Both the position numbers and the translations under genes were made by a program. The notes under the pieces are model-generated. The model was not told where the DNA came from and did not search any database. It worked only from the letters and a program-made list of their open reading frames with translations. 64,000 nucleotides of DNA from Eutreptiella sp. 'Long Island Sound 2002' (lineage: Eukaryota; Euglenozoa; Euglenophyceae; Eutreptiales; Eutreptiaceae). The stretch spans positions 144,903,596-144,967,595 of the forward strand of contig OZ038381.1 in NCBI GenBank assembly GCA_964036045.1. Direction: 5' to 3'. This document shows positions 51,471 to 62,622 of the stretch, piece after piece. Numbering within the stretch: the stretch's first letter is position 1; every line of letters starts with the position of its first letter.

Positions 51471-52043
51471 CGGTGGGGGCACGGCGTGCACTTTGGGGGG
51501 GGGGGAGGGGCTGTGGGCTGGTGGGTGGGTGCGCCTGCGAGGGGGACGGGGCTGCGGTGAGCTCGGCCGCAGAGCGTCAACGTGCGGCCGACCGGGCGGA
51601 GGAGCGGCCGGGGCTGGCCAAAGTCGGCCGGGGAGCCCGGGGCGCTCGAGGTGTCGGCGGGGCCGCGGTTAGCGGTGGGGCCCGCACCCCGCTCGGCGGG
51701 GACGAATCCCGCCGAGCATCATCCACAGGGGCGAATCCGGGTGGAGGCGGGGGGGAGCGCCACGCCGTCCCCTCGCGGCCGAACCGGACCGGGACGGGCC
51801 CCGCCGGAGAGATACCGGGGGGGCGGGCGGGGCTGGGCACCGGGGCTCCGGGGCCCGGGTCCCTGGTGGTTGTGGGCCGGCGCGGGGGAGACCGGCCGGG
51901 CCTCTGGGCTGCGGCTGGTGAGGGGTGGCGTGGAAGGGCCGGGCGGGCTCGGGGGCGAACCCCGAGAGGCCCCCGGGGGCTGCGCGAGGGCTCCCCAGGG
52001 CGGCCGTTCCTTGAGGGGGGGGGCGGGTTGCTCCCTGCCCGGG
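51471..52043. repeat. GC-rich block, copy 1 (573 bp)
   Basis: Nearly identical to 60,867-61,443 at an offset of 9396-9397 bp, in the same orientation. It begins CGGTGGGGGCACGGCGTGCA and ends at GCTCCCTGCCCGGG. Both copies contain GACGAATCCCGCCGAGCATC. The copies are not at the ends of the insert, so they are not simple LTRs. Open frames across it are shared by both copies but match nothing I know. Confidence 0.9.
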
Positions 52044-52045
52044 CT

Positions 52046-55000
52046 ACGCAGGGGCGCAGCGTGGTGCGGTGCAGGGGCGCAGCCATGTGGGGCGGTGCAA
52101 GGGCGCAGCAGTGTGGGGCCGCGCAGGGGTGCAGTGTGCGGCCGTGCAGGGGTGCAGAGTGGGGCCGCGGAGGAGCGCGGCGTGGGGCCGCGTATGGGCG
52201 TGGCATGGGGCCGCGCACGGGCGCGGCGCGGGGCTGCGCAGGGGTGCAGCGTAGGGCCGCGGAAAATCGCGGCTTGGGGCCGCGTATGGGCGCGGCATGG
52301 GGCCGCGCAGGGGCGCGGCGCGGGGCTGCACGGGGGCGCGGCGCGGGGCCGCGCAGGGGCGCAGCGTGGGGCTGCGCAAGGGCGCAGCGCAGGGCCGCGC
52401 ATGGGCGCGGCATGGGGCCGCGCAGGGGCGCGGCGTGGGGCTGCGCAGGGGCACAGCAGCGCTGGGCTGCGCAGGGGCGCAGCAGCGTGGGGCTGCGCCG
52501 GGGCGCGGCATGGGGCGGTGAAGGGGCGCAGCAGCGTGGGGCTGCGCAGGGGCGCAGCGTGGGGCTGAATAGGGGCGCAGCGTGGTGCTGCGCAGGGGCG
52601 CAGCGTGGGGCCGCGCCGGGGCGCAGCAGTGTCGGGCTGCGCAGGGGCGCACCGCGGGGCTGCGCAGGGGCGCAGCAGCCTGGGGCTGCGCCGGGGCGCG
52701 GCATGGGGCCGTGAAGGGGCGCAGCAGCGTGGGGCTGCGCAGGGGTGCAACGTGGGGCTGAGGAGGGGCGCAGCGCGGGGCTACGCAGGGGCGCAGCGCG
52801 GTGCGGCGCAAGGGCGCAGCAGTGTGGGGCGGCACAGGGGCGCAGCAGTGTGGGGCTGCGCAGGGGCGCAGCAGCGTGGGGCTGCGCAGGGGCGCGGCGC
52901 GGGGCCGCGCATGGGCGTGGCATGGGGCCGTGGAGGGGTGCAGCAGCGTGGGGCTGCGCAGGGGTGCAACGTGGGGCTGAGTAGGGGCGCAGCGCGGGGC
53001 TACGCAGGGGCGCAGCGCGGTGCGGCGCAAGGGCGCAGCAGTGTGGGGCGGCACAGGGGCGCAGCAGTGTGGGGCTGCGCAGGGGCGCAGCAGCGTGGGG
53101 CTGCGCAGGGGCGCGGCGCGGGGCCGCGCATGGGCGTGGCATGGGGCCGTGGAGGGGTGCAGCAGCGTGGGGCTGCGCAAGGGCGCAGCGTGGGGCTGCG
53201 CAGGGGCGCAGCATGGGGCCGCGTATGGGCGTGGCATGGGGCCGTGAACGGGTACGGCGCGGGGCCGTGCAGGGGGGCAGCAGCGTGGGGCTGCGCAGGG
53301 GCGTAGCGTGGGGCTGCGTGGGGCGCGGCAAGGGGCTGCGCGGGGGCGCGGCAAGGGGCCGTGCAGGGGCGCAGCAACGTGGGGCTGCGCAGGGGCGCAG
53401 CAGCGTGGGGCCCCGCCGGGGCGCGGCATGGGGCCGTGAAGGGGCGCAGCAGCATGGGGCTGCGCAGGGGCGCAGTGTGGGGCTGAGTAGGGGCGCAGCG
53501 CGGTGCTGCGCAGGGGCGCAGCAAGGTGCGGCGCAAGGGCGCACCAGTGTGGGGCGGCACAGGGGCGCAGCAGTGTGGGGCTGCGCAGGTGCGTAGCGCG
53601 GGGCTGCGCAGGGGCGCAGCAGCGTGGGGCTGCGCAGGGGCGCAGCGCGGGGCCGCGCATGGGCGCGGCATGGGGCCGTGGAGGGGTGCAGCAGCGTGGG
53701 GCTGCGCAGGGGCAAAGCGTGGGGCCGCGTAGGGGCGCAGCGTGGGGCTGCGCAGGGGCGCAGCGTGGTGCGGCGCAGGGGCGCAGCAGTGTGGGGCGGT
53801 GCCGGGGCGTAGCAGTGTGGGGTTGCGCAGGGGCGAAGCGTGGGGCTGCACAGGGGCGCAGCAGCGTGGGGCCGCTCAGGGGAGCAGCAGCGCCGGGCTG
53901 CGCAGGGGCTCAGCGCGGGGCTCGGCCGGGGCGCGGCGTGGGGCCGCGCAGGAGTGCAGCGTGGGGCCGCGTATGGGCGTGGTATGGGGCCGTGAAGGGG
54001 CGCGGCGCGGGGCCGAGCAGGGGCGCAGCAGCGTGGGGCTGCGCAGGGACGCCTTGGGGCTGCGCGGGGGCGCGGCAAGGGGTTGCGCGGGGCGCGGCAA
54101 GGGGCCGTGCAGGGGCGCAGCCGCGTGGGGCTGCGCAGGGGCGCAGTGTGGGGCTGCGCAGGGGCGCAGCAGCGTGGGGCTGGGCCAGGGCGCGGTATGG
54201 GGCCGCGAAGGTGCGCAGCAGCGTCAGGGGCGTAGCGTGGGGCTGAGTAGGGGCGCAGCGTGGGGCTGCGCAGGGGCGCAGCGTGGTGCGGCGCAGGGGC
54301 GGATCAGCGTGGGGAGGCGCAGGGGCGCAGCAGTGTGGGGCTGCGCAGGGGCGCAGCGCAGGGCTGCGCAAGGGCGCAGCAGCGTGGAGCTGCGCAGGGG
54401 CGCAGCGCGGGGCCGCGCATGGGCGTGGCATGGGGTCGCGGAGGGGTGTTGCAGCGTGGGCTGCGCAGGGGCGCAGCGTGGGGCTGCGTAGGGGCGCAGT
54501 GTGGGGCTGCGCATGGGCGCAGCGTGGTGCGGCGCAGGGGCGCAGCAGTGTGGGGCGGCGCCGGGGCGCAGCAGTGTGGGGCTGCGCAGGGGCGCAGCGC
54601 GGGGTTGCGCAGGGGCACAGCAGCGTGGGGCCGCGCAGGGGCACAGCAGCGCGGGGCTGCGCAGGGGCGCAGCGCGGGGCTGGGCCGGGGCGCAGTGTGG
54701 GGCCGCGCAGGGGTGCAGCGTGGTGCCGCTTATGGGCCTGGCATGGGGCCGTGAAGGGGCGCGGCGCGGGGCCGCGCAGGGGCGCAGCAGCGTGGGGCTG
54801 CGCAGGGGCGTAGGAGCGCGGGGCTGCGGCGGGACGCGGCGTGGGGCCGCGAATGGGCGTGGTATGGGGCCGTGAAGGGGCGCGGCGCGGGGCCGCGCAG
54901 GGGCGCAGCCGCGTGGTGCTGCGCAGGGGCGCAGCGTGGGGCTGCGCAGGGGCGCAGCAGCGTGGGGCTGGGCCAGGGCGCGGTATGGGGCCGCGAAGGT

Positions 55001-58000
55001 GCGCAGCAGCGTCAGGGGCGTAGCGTGGGGCTGAGTAGGGGCGCAGCGTGGGGCTGCGCAGGGGCGCAGCGTGGTGCGGCGCAGGGGCGCATCAGCGTGG
55101 GGAGGCGCAGGGGCGCAGCAGTGTGGGGCTGCGCAGGGGCGCAGCGGGGCTGCGCAAGGGCGCAGCAGCGTGGGGCTGCGCAGGGGCGCAGCGCGGGGCC
55201 GCGCATGGGCGTGGCATGGGGTCGCGGAGGGGTGTTGCAGCGTGGGGCTGCGCAGGGGCGCAGCGTGGGGCTGCGTAGGGGCGCAGTGTGGGGCTGCGCA
55301 TGGGCGCAGCGTGGTGCGGCGCAGGGGCGCAGCAGTGTGGGGCGGCGCCGGGGCGCAGCAGTGTGGGGCTGCGCAGGGGCGCAGCGCGGGGTTGCGCAGG
55401 GGCACAGCAGCGTGGGGCCGCGCAGGGGCACAGCAGCGCCGGGCTGCGCAAGGGCGCAGCGCGGGGCTGGGCCGGGGCGCAGTGTGGGGCCGCGCAGGGG
55501 TGCAGCGTGGTGCCGCGTATGGGCCTGGCATGGGGCCGTGAAGGGGCGCGGCGCGGGGCCGCGCAGGGGCGCAGCAGCGTGGGGCTACGCAGGGGCGTAG
55601 CAGCGCGGGGCTCCAGCGGGACGCAGCGTGGGGCCGCGAATGGGGCGCAGCGGGGGGCTGCGTAGGGGCGCAGCAGCGTTGGGCTGCGCAGGGGCGCAGC
55701 GTGGGGCTGCGCGGGGGCGCGGCAAGGGGCCGTGCAGGGGCGCGGCGCCGGGCCGCGCAGGGGCGCAGCAGCGTGGGGCTCCGCAGGGGCGCAACGTGGG
55801 GCTGCGCAGGGGCGCAACAGCGTGGGGCTGCGCCGGGGCGTGGTATGGTGCCGTGAAGGGGCGCAGCAGCGTGGGGCTGCGTAGGGGCGCAGCGTGGTGC
55901 GGCGCAGGGGCGCAGCAGTGCGGGGTTGCGCAGGGGCGCAGTGAGGGGCTGCGCAGGGGCGCAGCGTGGGGCTGCGCAGATGCGAAGCGCGGGGCTGCGC
56001 AAGGGCGCAGCAGCGTGGGGCCGCGCAGGGGAGCAGCCGCGTGGGGCTAGGCAGGGGCGCAGCGTGGGGCCGCGAAGGAGTGCAGCGTGGGGGCGCGTAC
56101 GGGCGCGGCATGGGGCCGTGCAGGGGCGCGGCGCGGGGCAGCGCAGGGGCGAAGCAGCGTGGGGCTGCGCAGGGGCGTAGCAGCGTGGGGCCGCGCCGGG
56201 GCGCGGCATGGGGCCGTGCAGGGGTGCCGCAGCGTGGGGCTGCGTAGGGGCGCAGTGTGGGGCTTCGTAGGGGCGTAACGGTTTGGGGCGGCGCACGGGC
56301 GTAGCAGTGCGGGGCTGCGCAGGGGCGCAACGCGGGGTTGCGCAGGGGCGCAGCGTGGGGCCGCGCAGGGGCGAAGCGCGTGGCCGCGCAGGGGCGAAGC
56401 ACGGGGCTGCGCAAGGGCGCAGCGCGGGGTTGCGCAGGGGCGCAACAACGTCGGGCCGCGCAGGGGCGCGGCAGCCCGGGGCTGGGCAGGGGCGCAGTAG
56501 CGTGGGGCCGCGCAGGGGCACGGCAGCGTGGGGCTGTGCAGGGGCGCAGCAGCGTGGGGCTGTGGAGGGGCGCGGCAGCGTGGGGCTGCGCAGGGGCGCA
56601 GCAGCGTGGGGCTGCGCTGGAGCGCAGCGTGGGGCTGCGCAGGGGCGCAGCGCGGGGTTGCGCACGGGCGCAACAGCATGGGGCCGCGCAGGGGAGCAGC
56701 AGCGTGGGGCTGCGCAGGGGCGCAGCAGCCCGGGGCTAGGCAGGGGCGCAGTAGCGTGGGGCTGCGCAGGGGCGCGGCAGCGTGGGGCTGTGCAGGGGCG
56801 CAGCAGCGTGGGGCTGTGCAGGGGCGCGGCAGTGTGGGGCTGCGTAGGGGCGCAGCGTGGGGCTGCGCAGGGGCGCAGCGTGGTGCGGCGCAGGGGCGTA
56901 GTAGTGTGGGGCGGCGCCGGGGCGTAGCAGTGTGGGACTGCGCAAGGGCGCATCGCGGGGTTGCGCAGGGGCACAGCAGCGCGGGGCTGCACAGGGGCGC
57001 AGCGCGGGGCTGGGCCGGGGCACAGCGTGGGGCCGCGCAGGGGTGCAGCGTGGGGCCGCGTATGGGCGTGGCATGGGGCCGTGTAGGGGCACGGTGCGGG
57101 GCCGCGCAGGGGCGCAGCAGCGTGGGGCTGCGCAGGGGCGTAGCAGCGCGGGGCTCCACCGGGACGCAGCGTGGGGCCGCGAATGGGGCGCAGCGGGGGG
57201 CTGTGTAGGGGCGCAGCAGCGTTGGGCTGCGCAGGGGGGCAGCGGGGGGCTGCGCGGGGGCGCGGCAAGGGGCCGTGCAGGGGCGCGGTGCGGGGCCGCG
57301 CAAGGGCGCAGCAGCGTGGGGCTGCGCCGGGGCGTGGTATGGTGCCGTGAAGGGGCACAGCAGCGTGGGGCTGCGTAAGGGCGCAGCGTGGTGCGGCGCA
57401 GGGGCGCAGCAGTGCGGGGCTGCGCAGGGGCGCAGCGTGGGGCTGCGCAGATGCGAAGCGCGGGGCTGCGCAGGGGCGCAGCAGCGTGGGGCCGCGCAGG
57501 GGAGCAGCCGCGTGGGGCTGTGCAGTGGCGCAGCGCGGGGTTGGGCAGGGGCGCAGCGTGGGGCCGCGCAGGAGTGCAGCGTGGGGGCGCGTATGGGCGC
57601 GGCATGGGGCCGTGCAGGGGCGCGGCACGGGGCCGCGCAGGGGCGCAGCAGCGTGGGGCTGCGCAGGGGCGTAGCAGCATGGGGCCGCGTTGGGGCGCGG
57701 CATGGGGCCGCGCAGGGGCGCCGCAGCGTGGGGCTGCGTAGGGGCGCAGTGTGGGGCTTCGTAGGGGCGCAACGGTTTGGGGCGGCGCAGGGGCGTAGCA
57801 GTGCGGGTCTGCGCAGGGGCGCAACGCGGGGTTGCGCAGGGGCGCAGCGTGGGGCCGCGTAGGGGCGAAGCGCGGGGCTGCGCAGGGGCGCAGCGCGGGG
57901 TTGCGCAGGGGCGCAACAGCGTTGGGCCGCGCAGGGGCGCAGCAGCCCGGGGCTGGGCAGGGGCGCAGTAGCGTGGGGCCGCGTGGGGGCGCGGCAGCGT

Positions 58001-59640
58001 GGGGCTGCGCAGGGGCGTAGCAGCGTGGGGCTGTGCAGGGGCGCGGCAGCGTGGGGCTGCGCAGGGGCGCAGCAGCGTGGGGCTGCGCTGGAGTGCAGCG
58101 CGGGGCTGCGCAGGGGCGCAGCAGCGTGGGGCTGTGCAGGGGCGCGGCAGCGTGGGGCTGCATTGGAGTGCAGCGTGGGTAACGCAGGGGCGCACCAGCG
58201 TGGGGCTGCGCACGGGCGCAGCGCGGGGTTGCGCAGGGGCGCAACAGCTTGGGGCTGCGCAGGGGCGTAGCAGCCCGGGGCGGGGCACGGGCGCAGTAGC
58301 GTGGGGCTGCGCAGGGGCGCGGCAGCCTCAGGCTGTGCAGGGGCGCAGCAGCGTGGGGCTGTGCAGGGGCGCGGCAGCGTGGGGCTGCGCAGGGGCGTGG
58401 CGTGGGGCTGCGCTTGGGTCGTGCGTTGCGCAAAGGCGTAGTATGGGGCTGTGCAGGGGTGCAGCGCGGGGTTGCGCAGGGGTGCAGCAGCATGGGGCTG
58501 CGCAGAGCAGCTGTGTGGGGCGGCGCAGTGGTGGGGGGGCTGTGTAGGGGCGCAGCGGCATGGGGGTGCGCTGGGGCGCAGCGTGTGGCTGTACAGGGGC
58601 GCAGTGCGGGGCTGCGCAGGGGCGTAGCGTGGGGCTCCGCAGGGGCGCAGCAGCGTGGGGCTGCGCAGGGGCGCAGCGCGGAGCAGCCCCGGGGGGCAGC
58701 GTGGGGCCGTGGAGGGGCGCGGTAGCGTGGGGCTGCGCAGGGGCGCAGCGTGGGGCTGCGCAGGGGCGCATCGAGCGGCGGCGCAGTGGTGGTAGGTTGC
58801 GCAGGGGCGCATCATGGGGCCGCGTATGGGCGCGGCGCGGAGCTGCGCAGGGGTGCAGCAGCGTGGGGCTGCGCAGAGCAGCTGTGTGGGGCGGCGCAGT
58901 GGTGGGGGGGATGTGTAGGGGCGCAGCGGCATGGGGGTGCGCTAGGGCGCAGCGTGTGGCTGTACAGGGGCGCAGTGCGGCGCTGCGCAGGGGCGCGGCT
59001 TGGGGCTGCGTAGGGGCGCAGCAGCGTGGGGCTGCGTAGGGGCGCAGCGCGGAGCAGCCCCGGGGGCAGCGTGGGGCCGTGGAGGGGCGCAGCGTGGGGC
59101 TGCGCAGGGGCGCAGCGTGGGGCTGCGCAGGGGCGCAGCGAGCGGCGGCGCAGTGGTGGGAGGCTGCGCAGGGGCGCATCATGGGGCCGCGTATGGGCGC
59201 GGCGCGGAGCTGCGCAGGGGCGCAGCAGCGTGGGGCTGCGCTTGGGCGCAGTGTGGGGCTGCACGGGGGCGCAGCAGCGTGGGGCTGCGCAAAGGTGTTG
59301 TATGTGGCTGCCTAGGGGTGCAGCGTGGGGCTGCGCAGGGGCGTAGCAGCGTGGGGCCGCGCAGGGGCGCGGCAGTGTGGGCTGCGCAGGGGCGCAGTGG
59401 CGTGGGGCCGCGCATGGTCGCAGCAGCGAGGGCTGTGCAGGGGCGCAGCGGCGCGGGGCCGCACGGGGGAGCTGCAGCGTGGGGCTGCGCAGGGGTGCAG
59501 CAGCGTGGGGATGCGAAGGGGCGCAGCATGGGGCTGCGCATGGGCGCGGCAGCATGGGGCTGTGCAGGGGCGTAGCAGCGCGGGGCCACACAGGGGCGCA
59601 TCAGTGCGGGGCTGCGTAGGGGCGCAGCGGCGTGGGGCTG
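52046..59640. repeat. 7.6-kb GC-rich minisatellite, 23/26-bp units
   Basis: Roughly 300 units of GGGGCTGCGCAGGGGCGCAG followed by CGT, with a CAG-insertion variant giving 26 bp. Because 23 is not a multiple of 3 and the unit lacks stop triplets in any frame, very long frames exist on both strands, the longest 1354 codons (58,288-54,224, minus, rich in Pro, Ala, Arg, Cys). Larger duplications occur at offsets of about 220, 372, 788 and 1544 bp. Confidence 0.95.
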
Positions 59641-60866
59641 TCGTGTAGGGTAGAGGAAGGGGTGGCGTGAGGGCGGCGGGGGGTGTGGGGCCCTGCTCGA
59701 CAGACAACGGTCCAGAGTCGGGCCCCTGGTGGGCGGCCGGGGGCGGCGTGGGGTGCGTGGGGGGCATGCCGTGGGGTGGTGTGGGGGTGTGGCCTGCTAC
59801 CTAGCCTTTCACTACGAGGATGTGGCGAGGAAGACGCAGGGGAACTGAGGCCGGAAAGCCTGGGGATGGGGGCTGGGGCGCTGGCGGCGGGTTATCCCCG
59901 GCTGGGATGGCCGGGGTGCCCTGGGGTCCCGTGGGGGCGGAGGCTCCCCACGTCGGCCGGGTGCAGAACCAAGACCCGTGTTTCCGTCACCGAAGTTCTT
60001 AGGGTTCTACCCCAGGAACTTCCCCGCCGCGGGGACTGTGGGCCGGGACGGCCAAGGGGGATGACAATGAAGAGGAAATGGGGGGCCAGGATGAGCCTGG
60101 CGGTCGGCACCTTCCCTCGGCCTGGGGGAGGCCGTTGCCCGGGGCGATTCCCTTCCTCCCGTGGCCGTGGTGCTGTGGGGGTGGTGGTGTGGCTACCTCC
60201 CAACGGGTGTCCGTGCCTGGTGCCGTGGGTACAGACCCCCGTTGGGGGCGGGTACGAAGCGCCCGGTCGCCTCGCCCCCCTTGCACAACAGCCCGCCAGG
60301 CGCCGGTTGGCCTTTAGCGCGATCTGTCGTGGGGGGGGGGCGCTCGGGCAGTGCGTGGCCCCTCCGCTCTCCTGGCGGCCCGCACTGCCCGTATAATGCA
60401 ACAAGGGGCGGCGCGGGCTCGTACCGCACGTGCGGGCCGCGCCGCCCCAGCCGGGGTGGGGGTCAGGGGAGGGCCAGGGGGGGGTGTCAGGGGGTCGCGG
60501 CAGGTGGATGGAGGGTGGCGGGGGCTCGTACCGCGCACCGGCGGGCCCCACCACCCTCCAGTCGGGAGGCACAGCTGCAGGGGTTCTGGGGGCCCCACCC
60601 AGGGGCCTTCGGCCCCCCTCGTGCAGTTTCGGTGTGGGGGAGGGGAGGCAAAGGCCACTCGCGGCCATGACACATGGTGCATAGGGAGGGAGGTATGACA
60701 CATGCAACGCCATGATGCGTGTGGCAGGGGGAAGGGGTGCAAGGCCTGGACCCCCTCCGCGTGCGGGGGGTCCTCTTGTTCGTAAGGCGGCCGTCCGTCG
60801 GCGGCTGCGGCAGCCCACCTCGGGGGCTTCGCTACCTGAGAGAGGAGGGGCGGGAGAGTGGGGGGG
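59641..60866. other. Unique GC-rich DNA inside the insert
   Basis: No recognisable gene. Two good hairpins occur: 59,992-60,022 (GAAGTTCTT against AGGAACTTC, 12 of 13 positions paired, including one G-T wobble) and 60,748-60,773 (GGACCCCC with GGGGGTCC). A 331-codon minus frame (60,887-59,892) is Pro/Arg-rich without a motif and is probably compositional. Confidence 0.5.
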
Positions 60867-61443
60867 CGGTGGGGGCACGGCGTGCACGTTGGGGGGGGGG
60901 GGGGGGGCTGTGGGCTGGTGGGTGGGTGCGCGCGCGAGGGGGACGGGGGTGCGGTGAGCTCAGCCGCAGAGCGTCACCGTGCGGCCGACCGGGCGGAGGA
61001 GCGGCCGGGGCTGGCCAAAGTCGGCCGGGGAGCCCGGGGCGCTCGAGGTGTCGGCGGGGCCGCGGTCAGCGGTGGGGCCCGCACCCCGCTCGGCGGGGAC
61101 GAATCCCGCCGAGCATCATCCACAGGGGCGAATCCGGGTGGAGGCGGGGGGGAGCGCCACGCCGTCCCCTCGCGGCCGAACCGGACCGGGACGGGCCCCG
61201 CCGGAGAGATACCGGGGGGGCGGGCGGGGCTGGGCACCGGGGCTCCGGGGCCCGGGTCCCTGGTGGTTGTGGGCCGGCGCGGGGGAGACCGGCCGGGCCT
61301 CTGGGCTGCGGCTGGTGAGGGGGGGCGTGGAAGGGCCGGGCGGGCTCGGGGGCGAACCCCGAGAGGCCCCCGGGGGCTGGGCGAGGGCTCCCGAGGGCGG
61401 CCGCTCCCTGAGGGGGGGGGGGGGGGTTGCTCCCTGCCCGGGG
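60867..61443. repeat. GC-rich block, copy 2 (577 bp)
   Basis: Direct repeat of 51,471-52,043, differing by a few substitutions and G-run lengths. Unlike copy 1 it is not followed by the 23-bp array; about 300 bp of unique DNA leads to the right end of the insert. Confidence 0.9.
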
Positions 61444-61744
61444 GACGACGGGGGCCCCTCTTGAGCGAGGGGGGGGGGGAGGGCGTGTATCGCCCGGTGT
61501 AGGGCCATGTCGATTCATGGCCGCGCGGCATGGGACTATATCCCCAACCCTCCGCGCCGGAGTCCCTTTTTTGGGGGGGCTGAGGGGGGGGGGGGGGGCT
61601 GGCGGTTGTTGTGTGCTCCCTCCCTCGTGGGGGGGGGTCGCCGGTGGGAGCTCCGTCCGGCTTGGCCGAAAAAACCCGGTGGCGTCCCCTGGGCCCGTGG
61701 GCCCCTTCAAGCAAGAACCTCGGATTCGCCGGGGGGGAATCCGC
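61444..61744. other. Right end of the insert
   Basis: GC-rich with G runs (61,465, 61,587, 61,628). It ends with the hairpin CGGATTC / GAATCCG immediately before the satellite resumes. Confidence 0.6.
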
Positions 61745-62025
61745 TATTTGAGGGATGTATGTCCGTCAAATATTTGGGGTCTACACCCCCAAAATATTTG
61801 ACGGATGTATGTCCGTCAAATGTTTGGGGGATCTACACCCCCAAAAAATTTGACGGATGTATGTCCGTCAAATATTTGGGGGGTCTACACCCCGAAAATA
61901 TTTGACGGATGTATGTCCGTCAAATATTTGACGCATGCCCATGCGTCAGTTATCTGGGGGGTGTAGACCCCCCAAATATTTGACGGATGTATGTCCGTTC
62001 AATATTTGGGGGGTGTACACCCCTC
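61745..62025. repeat. Resumed palindromic satellite
   Basis: A, B and C modules of the same sequence and phase style as 18.2-50.2 kb, about 280 bp, ending at GGGGGGTGTACACCCC. Confidence 0.95.
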
Positions 62026-62622
62026 TGTGAATCAATGGGGGAGGGGCTGCCTCAGGTGCACCATCCAGTGCCTGTGTTGGGGCGGGAATGGGTCCTGGTG
62101 CTTTCAACGGAGTTGGAGCTGCGGCATGCTTCGGCAGAGGGGCTGGGGCTTGCTTGGGAATAGGGGCCGAGGCTTGCTTTGGTAGAGGAAGCGGTGCAGC
62201 CATGGGCTGGCCTTGCGCCTGAAGTGGTGCAGGAGCGGGTGCTTGCATCGGGGCAGGAGCGGGTGCGTGCTTTGGTACCGAAACTGGTGCTTGCATCGGG
62301 GCAGGAGCGGGTCCTTGGTCCGGTGCAGCCATGGGCTGGCCCTGCGCGTGCACTGGGACATCCTGTGTGGGTACCTCCTCAGGCTCACTTTCCGGCATCG
62401 GCTCCCCAAAGGACTTTGACGGCGCAGAAGCGGGTCGTGCTGCCGCAGGAGCTGGTGCCTCAGGTGCGGGACCCGCTGCCTCAGGTGCACCATCCAGTGC
62501 CTGTGTTGGGGCGGGAATGGGTCCTGGTGCTTTCAACGGAGCGGGAGCTGCGGCTTGCTTCGGCAGAGGGGCTGGGGCTTGCTTGGGAATAGGGGCCGAG
62601 GCTTGCTTTGGTAGAGGAAGGG
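62022..62622 (-). pseudogene. Pro/Ala-rich repetitive coding fragment
   Basis: The minus strand is open from about 62,622 to 62,022 and encodes motifs such as LPKQASAPIPKQAPAPLPK, KAPGPIPAPTQALDGAPEA and APAPMQAPVSVPKHAPAP, with one acidic stretch MPESEPEEVPTQD. The block PKQASAP...LDGAPEA occurs twice at an offset of about 428 bp. It resembles a disordered or cell-surface Pro-rich region. No start, end or partner domain is visible; it is cut by the satellite on one side and by a G-rich array on the other. Confidence 0.4.

Larger units (their letters stand above)
50162..61758 (-). mobile_element. 11.57-kb GC-rich segment inserted in the satellite, 14-bp flanking repeat
   Basis: The satellite stops inside an A module at 50,175 and resumes inside an A module at 61,745. 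Both edges carry TATTTGAGGGATGT (50,162-50,175 and 61,745-61,758), as expected for a target-site duplication. Read on the minus strand, the segment starts with a hairpin (GCGGATTC ... GAATCCG, 61,744-61,722) and ends in about six CAA/ACA triplets (50,193-50,176), which resembles a retroposed element with a short repeat tail. No transposase or RT was recognised inside. Orientation follows from the tail and is inference. Confidence 0.6.

Noticed and set aside
59892-60887. 331-residue Pro/Arg-rich protein
   Set aside because: The open frame is explained by base composition; no motif, and other frames in the same DNA are equally open.
51471-61443. LTR retrotransposon with the 0.57-kb blocks as LTRs
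   Set aside because: The blocks are not at the ends of the insert, no gag-pol lies between them, and the flanking 14-bp repeat lies outside them.
50176-61744. Ribosomal RNA gene
   Set aside because: High GC and spacer-like layout suggested rDNA, but no conserved rRNA segment was recognised on either strand.
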